Assembly (NCBI GenBank): GCA_020631735.1
Contig: CM036168.1
Location: 101,576,036-101,640,035, forward strand
Reading direction: 5' to 3'
DNA: 64,000 nucleotides
Origin: Saccharum officinarum
Taxonomy: Eukaryota; Streptophyta; Magnoliopsida; Poales; Poaceae
The notes under the pieces are model-generated. The model saw only the letters and a program-made list of their open reading frames with translations. It was not told where the DNA came from and did not search any database. Positions 10,599 through 20,583 of this stretch are shown in pieces (the first letter of the stretch is position 1; each line of letters starts with the position of its first letter). Both the position numbers and the translations under genes were made by a program.

Positions 10599-11062
10599 GC
10601 AAGATCGGTAGCGTGAAGCGCCAGCGGCCGTGAGAACCATGACGCGGTGTCACGTCCGCCCGTCGGGTTTCCCCTATGCACGAGGAATCGTGATGTGAGG
10701 ACGAGCGGGTATGCAGCGGTTTCCCGTGCGTGAGGAAGTGTGCACGAGGAAGCGTCACGATGAGGACGGGCGAGTACGCAGCGTTGCGCGAGGAAGCGCC
10801 AAGTAGCGAGAACGGGCGGGTACAGCGGCGGGTAGGCTTTGCCGCGCGTAAGAAAAAAAACTATCAGAGGAGGAGATCGGCACAAGGAAGTGTGTTTTGT
10901 CACATAAGTATTGTCCTCTTCGTCTTGGGTCTGCCTGTAAGATCTATATCAAGCGTTGGATGCAAAACTAAAACACATCTGACGGAGGAGATCCAAGGTG
11001 GGTAGGAAGTTTTCAGGTAACAAGTATTTTCTAATTCCTTCGCTCCTTTATAGTATAGAATA
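10599..11062 (-). mobile_element. GC-rich spacer with a Helitron-like 5' terminus at its right end
   Basis: Near 11062 the minus strand reads TCTATTCTATACTATAAAGG, the grass Helitron 5' signature. The DNA inside it (10.6-11.0 kb) is GC-rich, with repeated phrases such as GAGGAAGCGC. No protein is recognised. It could pair with the 3' terminus at 4681, the 2.06 kb repeat being nested within. Confidence 0.4.
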
Positions 11063-11432
11063 GATAGATAAAGGGTATTTAGGATTGCAAAAACGAGCAC
11101 TTACAAATATTTATCTAAATAAACTTTAGAACGTACTTATTCAGCACATCTGGTGCCACATTGTTTAATAGCGCAAGCACATTGGTGCCTTTCCTGAAAG
11201 TAGCAGATAGTACTTGGAGAAAGCACATTTACAATATCAAATGTGTCTGCAAAAACAATGTGTTCAGTCCCATAAGACCTTTGGTAAATTCTTTCTCAGT
11301 CTGCAGAAAATTATTAGGCTATAATTTGTAGTACATCGATCTCGACAATGCACTTTCCTTCTATTTTACTCTTTGATGACATGTTCAGTTCATCATCTAA
11401 TATGTTCCTTGTGTTTTGTTTTTACAGCAGAA

Positions 11433-12497
11433 ATGGATTCAGGGAGACTTTTGATCGACATGATTATGGAGGGTTTCACTCTAGGTGTAGTGTCTAACAA
11501 TATCCCACGTCATAATGAATTACAAGCACGCGATGAGGTCCCTACTGTGGTGAAAGGAAATCAGGAAAGGTCCAAAACTTTCCCTGTTAAGGAGGACGAA
11601 ATGTTGGTGTCAGCATGGCTAAATGTGAGTTTAGATCCTGTGTGAGGAGTCAATCAATCAAAAAAAAAACCTATTGGAAAAGAACACATGATTACTTTCA
11701 TTCAAAGAAGGATTTTGATTCCAATTGGACACAAAGCTCTCTAATGAGTCGGTGGTCAGGTATACAACGTGATTGCAACATATTTGCTAGTTGTGTTTCA
11801 AAGGTCAGAAATCATAGTGGTGCATCTGTCGATGACAAGGTTAGATGACCTACCTTGACATGGAAATTTCCTATGTTTTTGCTGAATCTCATGTGTTACC
11901 TTTGTTTCCCATTGCAGCAAGCAAACACATTAACTATCTATAAGAATGACAACCAAATTCACAGACTTTCCGATACATACATTGCTGGAAAATTCTCAAA
12001 GACCATTCCAAGTGGATGCATGGGCGCTAGCATACTGGACCTCAGTAACATTCAGCAAAAAGCAAATGACCACTGCCAGTTCAACTCCTGCTACTGATGC
12101 ACCAAAACTTGTCACTGGTAATGTAGATGAGACACATACTACAATAACTAAAGTGGACAGGTCTACAGGGACTAAGAAGGAAAAAGAGAAATTAAAGCAG
12201 CGTTCCAGCATTCAAGCTTTGGATTATTTATTGGCAAAGAAGAAAGAGGTGGATGCTGAGAAGGAGTTGAAGAAAGAGGAGAGGGAGTTGAAGAAACATG
12301 ACATGTGCCAAAAAGCCCTTGCTTTGCAGGAAGAAAGGATAAAACTCGACAAAGATAAATTTGATTTCGAGCAAAATCTAGAAGAAGAAATAATTATGAA
12401 TGTTGATATGAGCACCATGTCAACCAAACAACAACAGTTCTATGCTGGAATATATAGAGTTGCTTCTAACGTTTGCACCATCACATTTATATGTTGA
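11433..12497 (+). pseudogene. PIF/Harbinger ORF1 (Myb/SANT-like plus NAM-associated C-terminal domain), decayed
   Basis: Harbinger elements encode a Myb-like DNA-binding protein that works with the transposase. After an acceptor-like TTTACAG the frame opens at ATG 11433 and runs to VSAWLNVSLDPV, then hits TGA where the family has a Gln-like codon. A shifted frame carries the trihelix part (TYWKRTHDYFHSKKDF, SSLMSRWSGIQRDCNIFASC; 11655-11839). After an intron, 11960-12440 encodes the NAM-associated part (FQVDAWALAYW, then a Lys/Glu-rich coiled coil). Proteins of this type are often labelled glutathione S-transferase T3-like in plant databases. The stop and frameshifts make it a pseudogene. The matching transposase fragment is convergent at 12772-13001. 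Confidence 0.75.
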
Positions 12498-12611
12498 TGC
12501 CATGAACAATGTATCTGTAGATACTGATAGGGGTACTATAAATGCCATCCATTGTATCTATTACATCAGACAAAAAAAGATAGGTCCTCAAACTAATATA
12601 GAATGTCTTGA

Positions 12612-12722
12612 TGGCCCTGTTCGCTTGTCTTATGAGCAGTACTGTTTCAGCGAAGGAATAGTGTTTTTTCCTTCCAATAAATCAGCGAATAGTACTTTCA
12701 GCCATGGCTTCTCAGCGAAGCA
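12612..12722. mobile_element. Eroded small MITE in the Harbinger remnant
   Basis: The left end GGCCCTGTTCGCTTG and the word GCGAA(T/G) in both orientations suggest a worn relative of the 130-base CTGTTCGGCT family seen at 31585 and 44115. The right end is decayed. Tentative. Confidence 0.35.
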
Positions 12723-12771
12723 CAGTAAATGAAATCATTTAACAATAATATTTGTATATAAATCTGGAAAA

Positions 12772-13001
12772 TTATATATGCCACAAGGGCTCGATAAAGG
12801 TTGGCTTGAAGCCGTGTGTGTGTCTCCTTGTCCTTGATCTTCTTGTAATTCTAAATAAATGCATCGAACTCGGGTGTATCATTGTGTGATACGTCACCTT
12901 TTCTCCCACATCATCATATCTGAAATCTTTTTCGTCAATTCCCTCGTCTTCAACAATCATATTGTGCATAATGATACAAGCCGTCATGACAAGTTGAATT
13001 G
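12772..13001 (-). pseudogene. PIF/Harbinger transposase C-terminal fragment
   Basis: On the minus strand the frame reads QLVMTACIIMHNMIVEDEG, then FRYDDVGEKV and a basic tail ending FIEPLWHI. This is the hallmark end of DDE_Tnp_4 Harbinger transposases (the ACVIMHNMIVEDE motif). The catalytic upstream part is missing: the frame is cut at 13001/13002 where a CACTA end begins. It converges with ORF1 as expected for this superfamily. Confidence 0.8.
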
Positions 13002-13220
13002 CACTACTACAGATCTGACTTTCAGTGCCGGTTGCTATTGAACCGGCAGTAATAACTCTTCACTACCGGTTTTTAGCTTGAAAGTCAGAAAATGACTGGG
13101 GGTTCGCAAAAACTAGTAGTGAAAGTACACATCATTACCGGTTTATGGCTAGAACCGGCAATAATAAATATGCTACTATCACTGACGGTTTTTGGCTTAA
13201 GCCGGCAGTGATAAACCACA
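13002..13220. mobile_element. CACTA-type terminal region inserted in the Harbinger transposase
   Basis: The block starts CACTACTACAGATCTGACTTTCAGTGCCGG and carries repeated ACCGG(C/T)A(G/A)TAATA words in both orientations, typical CACTA subterminal repeats. An outward-facing complement (CACTACTAGTTTTTGCG on the minus strand, ending near 13123) may mark a second end, giving either a 120-base deletion derivative or a nested pair. Non-coding sequence to about 13790 (13145-13420 includes TCCTCTCCTCTCTCCC) may be element interior. Confidence 0.65.
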
Positions 13221-13789
13221 GTACAAAAGTTGTCATCCTCTCCTCTCTCCCATCCCGAGCACACTCATCCAGGAGGCGCCATTTTCCCCACTCCCTCCAT
13301 TGTTGCGGTTGTTCTTCACCAAAATACTCAATGAAGCTCTTGGATTTTCAACGTGGGCACGATCTTCTTGCTTTAAGGTTAGTAACAAGCATCCACTCCT
13401 TTAGATTTGTAGTTTTATAATTGTTTTGATGGCTAGACTGCATGATTTTCATTCTAGTTGTTTCTCCATTTTAGAGAGAACTTTTCAATTGGATTTTGAG
13501 AAAGGCATTCAAATCGTGGTGAATCCATCTTTCAAAAGGTTGGTGTCTATAAACCTATTTTAATTCCTAGCAAATTACAAGACGGTTTTGATGATTATTA
13601 GTATATGATGTTTTAGGTCCTAGCAAATACATGGTGGCTTTAATTGCTAGCAAATTAGTAGGTGATGCTTTAATTAGTGCTTGTATGGTGTAGAATATAT
13701 TTATTTTAATAGGGTTGTCAATTTCTATTTTGATGAGCAAATCCACGTGACACCTACCAACCCATTTGTAGGAGCTACAGTGGTGCTCG

Positions 13790-14275
13790 GGCCCTGCTGG
13801 CTGGTGAGATACGCATGTCCATCGTGGTCGAGCTAGAGCTCCTGTCCTGACACGCGAAAAGTTCTATGAGACTGTGGAGCATATCCAAGCTGCTTTATTT
13901 GGATTGGAAGTATTATATTTTGTAAATTGCATTGTGTTCTGGCCGCTAAGGCAGCAGGGAAGTTGACACACGAGTTTGCGAGGTAACGGACGAAGAATAC
14001 GCAGATGCCAGATAGGAGAAGAACGAGGACCGACTCGCCCATGGTGAGCTTGTTCATATGCACAGTATCGTGGGCTTTTAGATGGGCCACTCGAGTGGCT
14101 GCCGTAAGAGACTCATGTTTTTCTGCAAGTGGTGTTTCGTGGGATCGCCGTTCGATTGCCACGAACGGCGCAGATGCAGCGGCTGCAGAGAGCCATCCCT
14201 GAGTCCGATTGCAGAGTATCTGGTTCCAAAAACTTCACCTATAATTCGACGGTTGGAGAAGTTCTTATTTACGTT
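13790..14275. other. Unassigned segment with a weak minus-strand frame
   Basis: A minus-strand frame at 14162-13833 has one hydrophobic segment (MGESVLVLLLSGICVFFVRYLA) and could be a small membrane peptide. I do not recognise it and see no splice or transcript signal. Confidence 0.2.
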
Positions 14276-15535
14276 GGCAGCACTAGCGCCCGGATGTATG
14301 AACGTCTGCGTTTATCCAAATGTTTGCGGATGCTCCACCCCATCCGCTCGGATTTGTGCGCCGCCTGTGCCAGCTCCATTTGCTGTACTCGCATCCGAAC
14401 CGCCCGCTTCAGATTCGCTGCCCACGATACTCGGATGACTCGTCCCCGCCTCTTCCACACCGACGTGGCACCCGTCTCTTCCAAGCCGTCCGGAGCACTC
14501 GTCCTCACCTCTTCCACAACAGCACAGCGCGCCCTGTGCCTCCTCCCCAGTCTCCACACCGCCTGTGGTGGCCTCGCCTCCTTCACGCATCGGTTACCGC
14601 GGCTTGGCCTTGCCCGTCCTCATGGACACCAACGCCAGCGGTTTGCACTTGCAACATGAAACACCCGAATGCAACATATATTTGAAACAGATGAAATATT
14701 TGGGACATGCGCTTGCAACATGTGTGTGAAATATGTGCAACATCCAGATAAAATAATTGAAACATGAAAAACACTTAGTGCAACATAAGTCTGAAATAGC
14801 TGAAACATTTGGAACATACTGTTGCAGCATATGTGTGAAAGGATATGCAACTGCAACATACGTCTGGAAATCGATGAAACATTTTGAACAAACGCGTGCA
14901 ACATGCTTCTGAAACACTTGCAACATATGCAACATCCACCGATCGACTTTTGCCACATCCATAAGAAACAACTGCAACGTAACTTTGAAACGACTAAAAC
15001 ACCTGAAACATATTTTGCAACATAGGGGGAGAACCCTAGGCCGATTGATTCCAGCCGTTGGGGTCTGAGCCAGCGGCGAGAGGCGGCACACGAGCACCAC
15101 CGCCATCAACGCCACTACTACCGAGCTTGGTTCGGCGGTGATGGTGGGGGGAGCTCGGTCACCGGGGTGAGAAAAAGGGCGGCGGTGTGGGGAGGGCGCC
15201 GTGCCGGGGTGGAGGAGAGCCGTCCACTCCCCTACAACACCGTCACGCCACCTCTATGGATCTCTCCGGAGGCGAGTGAATCTTGCTCCTGTTCCATGGA
15301 TCTCGCCAGGGTAGGGGAGAGGGCTGCCGGATCTACGAGCGTTGAGGGCTCCTAGTAGCGGAGAACACCGAACGTTGTGTGCTGCGGTAGGAGATAAAGA
15401 GCGCGGAAGGGGTAAGGGCGGGAGCAGGATGAGGCATGTGGGAGTTGATTTTGTTTTTTTGACACGCGACGTCAGTGAGTGAAGCGAGACGTTTGTCGTT
15501 CCGTGAGTGTTAACGGTAGCGTTACCGTATTTACC
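14276..15535. mobile_element. GC-rich non-autonomous element with degenerate TGCAACAT subrepeats, copy 1
   Basis: It begins near CTAGCGCCCGGATGT (14283), passes through a GC-rich part and a 380-base tract (14640-15020) where TGCAACAT and TGAAAC(A) recur every 10-30 bases, and ends near GACGTTTGTC...GTTACCGT. The element at 57975-59415 has the same order: CTAGCGCCCGGACGT, GC-rich part, GCAACA/GAAACA tract, GACGTCTTCAC...ATTACCGT. The many long open frames in the GC-rich part exist on both strands and resemble no protein. The transposon class is not certain (Mutator-like is possible). Confidence 0.55.
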
Positions 15536-16957
15536 GAGAACATGCAAACAATAACTTTGTTTTTTAAGGGGAATGCGAACAATAACTAAACTGATTGGGA
15601 CTGGCTGGTGGGCCGCAAATAAATCTGGTTCCGACATTTGGCCGGGCAGGAACTGAAACACTACAAGCCCAGTGCCCGCGTGGCGGAGTGGGACATCCTC
15701 TGTCCTCGCGGCGCGGCGTTGGCCACCACGGCACCAATCCCACGCCTCACGCTCACGCCTCCCCAACCAAAACCCTGTCCGTTCTCCGGTCCGGCGCCGC
15801 GGCCCGCAGCGATGGCCTCCACGGGGGCCGCGACATCATGGAAGAGATCCTCGCCTGCATCCCCACGCAGCCCATCCCCTCGCCCGCCGATGGCTCCGTT
15901 TCCGCCGCCGCCTGCTCCGTCGTCGGTGAAGCCGAGGCCGACGAGGACCGCATCAGCCGCCTGGCGGACGGGCTGCTCTCCAACATCGTCTCCCGCCTCC
16001 CCATCAAGGATGCCGCCCGCACCGCCGCGCTCTCCCCGCGCTGGCGCCGCGTCTGGCCTCCACGCCGCTCGTCCTCGACGACGCCCACCTCCTCCTGGAC
16101 CCGGACGAACCTGACGGCCCCTTGGGCTTCGGCACCGACTGGCGCTCCATCGCCGACGCCGTCTCCAGCGTCCTCGCCGCGCACCCGGGCCCCTTCCGCT
16201 GCGTCCGCCTCACCAACGTCTGCAGCTACGCGGCGGTGCGCGACCGCGGCGCGCTCGCGCGCGACTGGCTCCGCGTCCTCGCGGACAAGGGCGTCGACGA
16301 CCTCGTTCTCGTCTGCCCTCGCTGGCCCCTCAAGGCGAAAATCCCCGCCGACATCCTCCGCGTCGCCTCCCTCCGCAGCCTTTACCTCGGCCTCTGGGAC
16401 GAGCTCCCCGGGAGCACCAAGTCCCTCCGCCGCGGTAACGTTGCCTTCCCCCACCTCCTCGAGCTCGGGCTCTGCCGCACCGACATCAAGACCGCGGACA
16501 TCGACCACCTCCTCCAGTGTAGCCCCCTCTTGGAGAAGCTCGCGCTCGTTGCCTGCGACAACTCGCCGGACTGCGTTCGCGTCCGCAGCCGGAGCCTCCG
16601 TTGCGTGCTCTTCTGGATGTCCGTCGCCAACGAGGTCAATGTGCTCGTCGTCCCGCGCCTCGAGCGGCTCATCCTGCGGAGTGAGTGCCCCGATGCCCGT
16701 CTCGATGATGACTTCCGCACCAGGCTCAACATTGGCTACGTCCCGGAGCTCAAGGCAGGGCCGTAGCAGAGGAGGTGCGGCGGGTGCGACGTCCTAGGAC
16801 CCAGCTTGCTAAGGGGCCTATACTCAGGTACGTGTATCCCATATAATATTCATTGTCTAACCTAACAACGGTCTTATCACTCTATCATGATATTGTCATT
16901 GCTCATCAATTAACTCCTCTTTATATATACCTTTATACAATTGCATATTAGCACATA

Positions 16958-17210
16958 CTTCCTTCATCCCAAATTATAAATCATTCCAAGAATCTTAAAG
17001 AGTCAAAACATCGTAAGTTTAACCAAAATTATAGAAAGAATTACAAAAATATATGATATCAAATAGATATAGTATGAAAATATAATAACGAAGAATCTAA
17101 TAATACTTAGTTGGTATCATAAATATTATTATCTTATCATATAAATTTGGTCAAACTTAAGATGCTTTATCTATCCAAGATTCTTGGAATGACATATAGG
17201 AGGGAGGGAG
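16958..17210. mobile_element. Stowaway MITE nested in the hAT element
   Basis: A 253-base Tc1/mariner-type MITE has ends CTTCCTTCATCCCAAATTAT and the complement of ATATAGGAGGGAGGGAG, and TA on each side. The inner arms (ATTCCAAGAATCTTAA / AAGATTCTTGGAAT) pair as expected for the CTCCCTCCGTCCCAAATTATAA family. Non-coding. Confidence 0.88.
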
Positions 17211-17226
17211 TACATAATTAAACATA

Positions 17227-17262
17227 CTAGGAGGATTCCCTGCGCGTTATCGCGGGTATGAA
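17227..17262 (-). mobile_element. Helitron-like 3' terminus
   Basis: On the minus strand a short stem CGCG-ATAA-CGCG is followed by CAGGGAATCCT and a terminal CTAG with a host T. The arrangement fits a grass Helitron end. Its 5' end was not located, so this may be a fragment. Confidence 0.4.
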
Positions 17263-17379
17263 GGAGAAATCTATGTTTTAGCATTTTGATGTGGACAACT
17301 AAATATATCTACTACTATATTACGTGCATGAACTTGAAAAACGAACTACTACTACGTATGCATGTACATGATTAGCCGG

Positions 17380-17630
<251 letters not shown>

Positions 17631-18790
17631 CCATAAGGTCTATTATCAAGTTCGCCCTAGGGCCTTCGAAAACATAGAACCGGCCCTGGCTCAAGGTGCT
17701 CGGTTACCTGGACCTAAGGATCCACGTGCTCGAGATCTCCAACACTATCATCGGGGTGAGCTCAATTTCAATTGAGGTACTCAGGCAATGCTGCATACAT
17801 ATATGGATTCCTCCATAAGCTTCATATGTGGAACCATCATTAGCATTACATTCGAGTAATTGTGAATTCCAAACTTTTCGGTAGGCTGGAACAAAGCCGA
17901 GCCCACGTACCATTGTTCCAAGTGTCAATATCCTGGCTTTGAAGGTCCGGTTTGGAGTTCGCAAGGAAGCTAGAATGCTGCCAAGGTACCTCAGATGCTT
18001 TCCCAATGTGGTGACATTACATATCATGGTGAGACTCCATTCTCCCTTGTCCTCATTTAACACCTGCGCCATCTTCAGTGTATGATGCTTAACATGAATC
18101 ACGGATAATTGAACTAGTGGCATTTTGATTCTGCAGTCTGATGAAGCTGATGAGCCCACGGGAAGCTGAACTTCAAGTTCTGGCAGGAAGCTGGCCCCAT
18201 CAGCTGCCTTCAGTCCCAAATCAAGACGGTGGTGTTCAAGAACTTTCGAGGGGACCGCAGCGAGCTCGCATTCGTTAGATTCATCTGGGAGAGAGCACAG
18301 CTGTTGCACAAGATGGTGATTGTTTTGGCTGATGGAGATGATCCTGCTTCGTTGGAGCAGCTGGTAGCCAAACTGAAACCTCTGGCTTGCGCAAAACGGG
18401 CCAGCAAAGACCGCAAGTTGACCATCTTGGTGCGTAATGGAGGCTGTGCGTGGAGCTTCCACAGAGCATCTGATCTTTCCGTGAGCGACCCTTTTGATTG
18501 CTGAAGTTCTAGGTGTTGGCTGTTATGTTTCTCTGATCGCAGAGCCATTTTGCTGAACCGGCAACTTTCCCATTTCACTGTCTATCAGTTGCAGGACATA
18601 TTTGGATCGCTGGCTTATTTGTTGTCAAGATTGCTTATTGTCATCTCAAAAAAAAAAAACGTTATAGTAGCTTTGAACACGAGGCAAGGCTAATTAGCCC
18701 ATGCTGCTTAAGGTTTCAAATCAGCTACAGTTTATTTCTTTGTGATGCAATGCTGTTTCGTCAAATGCCTTTTTGGTTGTTGGTCGAAAT

Positions 18791-18842
18791 GAACTAGTTC
18801 CATTGTTGGTGTCAAAAAAAAAAAGAACTAGTTCCATTGTTG
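18791..18842 (+). mobile_element. Minimal poly(A) retroinsertion with 18-bp target duplication
   Basis: Perfect 18-base direct repeats GAACTAGTTCCATTGTTG at 18791-18808 and 18825-18842 flank only GTGTC plus a run of eleven A. This is what a LINE-driven insertion leaves when almost nothing but the tail is copied. Confidence 0.8.
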
Positions 18843-19381
18843 CTACTTGTTATAGATTGTCAGGTTTGAGCGCAAATGCTCACAAACTGCTGAAACCTGT
18901 TTAATTGAGTACTTTTCTCGTTGATCAGTTGATGCCATGGTGATTTCCTGCACAATTTTCTTTGGCTGCTTGATGCCATAAAACGGTTCCTGGTCATTCA
19001 CGTATTCACTCAGCTGTTCAGAGCTCAGAGGCACACGGCACTTTGTTTGGCTACAGTCATGGTGCCTGTTGTTTACTTGGATCGTGAAGCGATCAATCGA
19101 GGGACGAGATGAATCATGTAATTTTGGAATGCTTCGGTTTTGAAATGACACCTTGGAGTCCTGGACTGGTATGTCGCTGGTTTTAGTGGGATTGGCTTTG
19201 TATCTAATATCAACCTGAACTTATGAAGTAATCCAAGGATGATCGGTTTGTTGTTTAGCTGTTATATGGAATGTTCCAGTTTCTGGAATCAGATGGCGAT
19301 GGCAGGAATGGTGTTCGATGGTTTGTACCAGCCGCTGGGTTTCTCGATTTGCTTGCTAGCTTTTGCACCCACCAGGCCACC

Positions 19382-19526
19382 CAGGAGCGGAGCCAGCCCT
19401 GTTCACTGATGTCATGTGACAGCAATGAGTTTGTGTGATTTCTATTACAAATTAAGGCTCATGTAAAATTAAGCCATGGAGTAGTAGAGGTGACATCAAT
19501 CGACTTTTGGGCTGGATCCGCTCCTG
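19382..19526. mobile_element. hAT-type MITE with 18-bp inverted repeats and 8-bp target duplication
   Basis: A 145-base element has ends CAGGAGCGGAGCCAGCCC and GGGCTGGATCCGCTCCTG (one mismatch when folded) and is flanked by AGGCCACC at 19374-19381 and 19527-19534. Non-coding. It lies between the two F-box paralogues. Confidence 0.93.
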
Positions 19527-19822
19527 AGGCCACCACGTTGGTTTTTGCGGTAACAGCTGAACGAAAAATGTGCACGACCAGGTACTGGCGTATGGCGTGA
19601 TTACGGTTGACGATCTATTAATACTCGTTTTTTATTAGATTAGAAATTAATAGTCCATTTGTTAGGTACTGTCGATGCAACTCTATCCGATCACTCACGT
19701 GCCATGCGTAAGCCAGCACGTAGTTGTAGAATTGCAGCCGCTGCAGCAACAACCAACAAGCTGTCCCGAATTTGCTCCGGACTAACAGTGCTCATCAGCC
19801 CCGGTCTCTCTGTACTTGTACT

Positions 19823-19918
19823 GAGACGAGCTGCACCGGTGCCTATAAAACCATGAGACGAGCTGCACCGGTGCCTATAAAACCATGAGACGAGCTGCAC
19901 CGGTGCCTATAAAACCAT
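19823..19918 (+). repeat. Three perfect tandem copies of a 32-bp unit carrying a TATA box
   Basis: The unit GAGACGAGCTGCACCGGTGC + CTATAAAACCAT is repeated three times without mismatch (19823-19854, 19855-19886, 19887-19918). Each unit has a palindrome GCACCGGTGC and the word TATAAAA. It lies about 670 bases upstream of the intact F-box gene start. Confidence 0.95.
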
Positions 19919-19919
19919 G

Positions 19920-20583
19920 CGACAAAAGCACATGCCATTAAAAACGGCTACAGAACGTCTTCCGATCCGCTAAACGAGAGAAGCACCGCGCCGTCCGTCA
20001 AACTTGGTGTCGATAGCGGCTATGCGCTATCCCTCGCGCGAGAGAGAGCCAGCACAAGAAAGAGAGAGTGCATGCGAGCGTGCCTAACTTTTTTCCATAT
20101 GAAAAAATGTTATATTTCAGAAACTAAAACACTAAATTAAATTCCGATTGTATTATTAAATTCGTTTCAATAAATCTTTTAAAACTAGATCTCACGTGGA
20201 TATATTTAGATAAAGTAACAAGTGAGCCCACAGTGGATAGAGGATGATATAGAGGATGGATGAGTGCGAAAAAATTAGATATAGAGGAGAGAATCTTGAT
20301 GACTGTATAGAGGATGAATATAGAGTTACGTGAGCACGGATAGTCTAGTCAGCGTCCCTGAACCCTGATTTTCCGTATAACTGATCGGTGGGCCTGCGTG
20401 CGAGGGGGAGGAAGTGAGGAACCGAACGCCAGCGTTCCTCATTTGATTTCGCCCAGAAAACCCCAGCCGAACTCACCGCCGCCCACACGCCACGCCAGCA
20501 CAGCACGCGACGCGAGCTCTCCAGAAAACCCTCCCTCTTCTTCCACGGGCGCGGGCTAGGAGCGTCGCCGTCGCCTCGCAGCT
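19920..20583 (+). promoter_or_regulatory. 5' region of the F-box/FBD gene
   Basis: The interval between the 32-bp repeats and the start codon contains a GA-rich patch (GAGAGAGAGCC, 20041-20070) and a direct-repeat-like tract of ATAGAGGATG words (20235-20320). The last 120 bases are GC-rich, leader-like sequence. No single TATA box close to the start can be assigned with confidence. Confidence 0.35.

Noticed and set aside
13002..13220. CRISPR-like regular repeats
   Set aside because: The ACCGG words are CACTA subterminal repeats, in both orientations and irregularly spaced, in a plant genome.
15595..16797. 400-codon plus-strand frame over the F-box pseudogene
   Set aside because: After residue 160 or so it is Ser/Thr/Pro/Arg-rich out-of-frame reading of the F-box gene caused by the one-base deletion; the true frame continues as LRR-like sequence from 16122.
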